The notes under the pieces were generated by a model. The model did no database searches. It was not told the origin of the DNA and worked only from the letters and a program-made list of their open reading frames with translations. Made by a program: the position numbers and the translations under genes. Source: Lachnospiraceae bacterium (lineage in GTDB: Bacteria > Bacillota > Clostridia > Lachnospirales > Lachnospiraceae). Taken from it: DNA of 43,593 bases. Positions 43,082-43,593 of this stretch are shown here, piece by piece. Within the stretch, counting starts at the first letter, position 1. The number at the start of each line of letters is the position of its first letter. Location: positions 1 through 43,593 of the forward strand of contig JAAWAV010000040.1 in the NCBI GenBank assembly GCA_022792335.1, in the 5' to 3' direction.

Positions 43082-43414
43082 TCAGGATTCTCTCAGACAA
43101 TCGGCGAAAATTCCGATAATTTCTTTCGGATAAGGAGGATTTTTCCGGCGGAACTGACAGCCGGACAGGTTTTCTAACAGTTCATATCCACCGTTTCTCA
43201 TAATAACGTCACGGATTGTCCGGAGATCTTTTTCAAGTTGAAACATGGTAATGTTGTGCCGAAGCGTAATGGGAAGATAAATGCTTTTCTGGATACTGCT
43301 CAGCCGGGCCGGATCCTCCAGCGCCATGTAAACGGCTTCTACAAAAAATGGATAGCCAGCATAGCACTGGTTTACTCCCGCCCGAAAAAGCAGGATGTCG
43401 AGAGTCTTTTTCAT
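43082..43414 (-). CDS. Stand-alone Spo0A C-terminal-like protein
   Basis: 110-residue soluble protein. The pattern ILLFRAGVNQCYAGYPFFVEAVYMALEDPARLSSIQKSIYLPITLRHNITMFQLEKDLRTIRDVIMRNGG resembles, at the level of helix order and key hydrophobics, the Spo0A effector domain (LL..LG...G..Y...AI.......L..I.K.LYP.IA..Y......VE..IR). No receiver domain precedes it. AGGAGG lies upstream of the start. It may be a small DNA-binding regulator or a decayed paralogue. The similarity is by eye, so family assignment is moderate. Confidence 0.6.
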   Translation of the reverse strand: MKKTLDILLFRAGVNQCYAGYPFFVEAVYMALEDPARLSSIQKSIYLPITLRHNITMFQLEKDLRTIRDVIMRNGGYELLENLSGCQFRRKNPPYPKEIIGIFADCLRES

Positions 43415-43492
43415 GTTATCGTAAATCCTCCTGTTAAAGTGATTATATTTATTATTAACTATAAATGAGCAAATATAGAAATTTGCACAAAA

Positions 43493-43591
43493 CTACCCTA
43501 CCAATTTCAAAACAGCTTCAAGTGACGCACCATTTTTTATGAACTGGTGCAGATTACCGATTCGCTCTGTTTTGACTTGATCTTGAAAATA
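43493..43591 (-). CDS. C-terminal fragment of a gene running off the right edge
   Basis: The minus frame entering from the window edge is open for 32 codons and ends at TAG (43493-43495). It contains KTERIGNLHQFIKNGASLEA. Such endings (short helix, then SLEAVLKLVG) occur at the C-terminus of Rpn/PD-(D/E)XK-type transposase-like proteins, but the piece is too short to be sure. Confidence 0.35.
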   Translation of the reverse strand, partial: YFQDQVKTERIGNLHQFIKNGASLEAVLKLVG

Positions 43592-43593
43592 CC

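Overview
The window comes from a low-to-mid GC Gram-positive bacterium of the Clostridia, most likely a Lachnospiraceae-type gut anaerobe. The pointers are strong AGGAGG ribosome sites, TTGnnn-N17-TATAAT promoters, a GerMN lipoprotein, a Spo0A-C-like protein, a SipW-type signal peptidase with SipW-dependent secreted proteins, and surface proteins carrying HxHxxxCY repeats. No rRNA, tRNA or CRISPR array was seen.

Layout. Positions 1-7880 hold arginine biosynthesis: argG on the minus strand, divergent from argC-argJ-(NSS sodium symporter)-argB-argD, ending in two terminators. Positions 8014-14904 hold a small YdcZ-type transporter and a DNA-uptake/envelope block: comEA, an OmpR-type response regulator, its histidine kinase, a GerMN lipoprotein and comEC. 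Positions 15097-17209 hold an Xre-type membrane regulator and a convergent DUF4432/aldose-epimerase-like gene, separated by a strong terminator.

Positions 17417-30928 are the most unusual part: about 13.4 kb of tightly packed co-directional genes that look like one surface-fibre operon. In order they are a structured leader, a coiled-coil protein, a bacterial-type (Ser/Lys) signal peptidase, a 1648-residue LPESG adhesin, a class C sortase, a pilin-like protein without a sorting signal, two SipW-dependent (TasA/CalY-like) proteins, an LIKTG protein, a MucBP protein with a doubled DDExVPL tail, a SipW (Ser/His) signal peptidase, a BTAD regulator with a degenerate GGDEF-like tail, and a 159-residue protein I do not recognise. 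It combines the parts list of a sortase pilus with that of a TasA-like fibre and carries its own regulator.

Positions 31017-35023 are a conserved housekeeping block (gdpP, rplI, dnaB), followed by a flavin reductase-like gene and a MerR-type protein. Positions 37078-39171 carry minus-strand D-lactate dehydrogenase, a 56-residue ferredoxin and a VOC protein, with a 277-bp folded repeat element next to the lactate dehydrogenase gene. Positions 39300-40800 hold an IS110-family element with a structured 5' region that may encode a bridge RNA. The right end carries thioredoxin, an alpha/beta hydrolase, an alkyltransferase-like protein lacking the acceptor cysteine, a stand-alone Spo0A-C-like protein, and a gene fragment running off the edge.

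All functions are read from sequence motifs without database searches. Operon structure, promoters and RNA structures are inferences from spacing and hand-found pairing.
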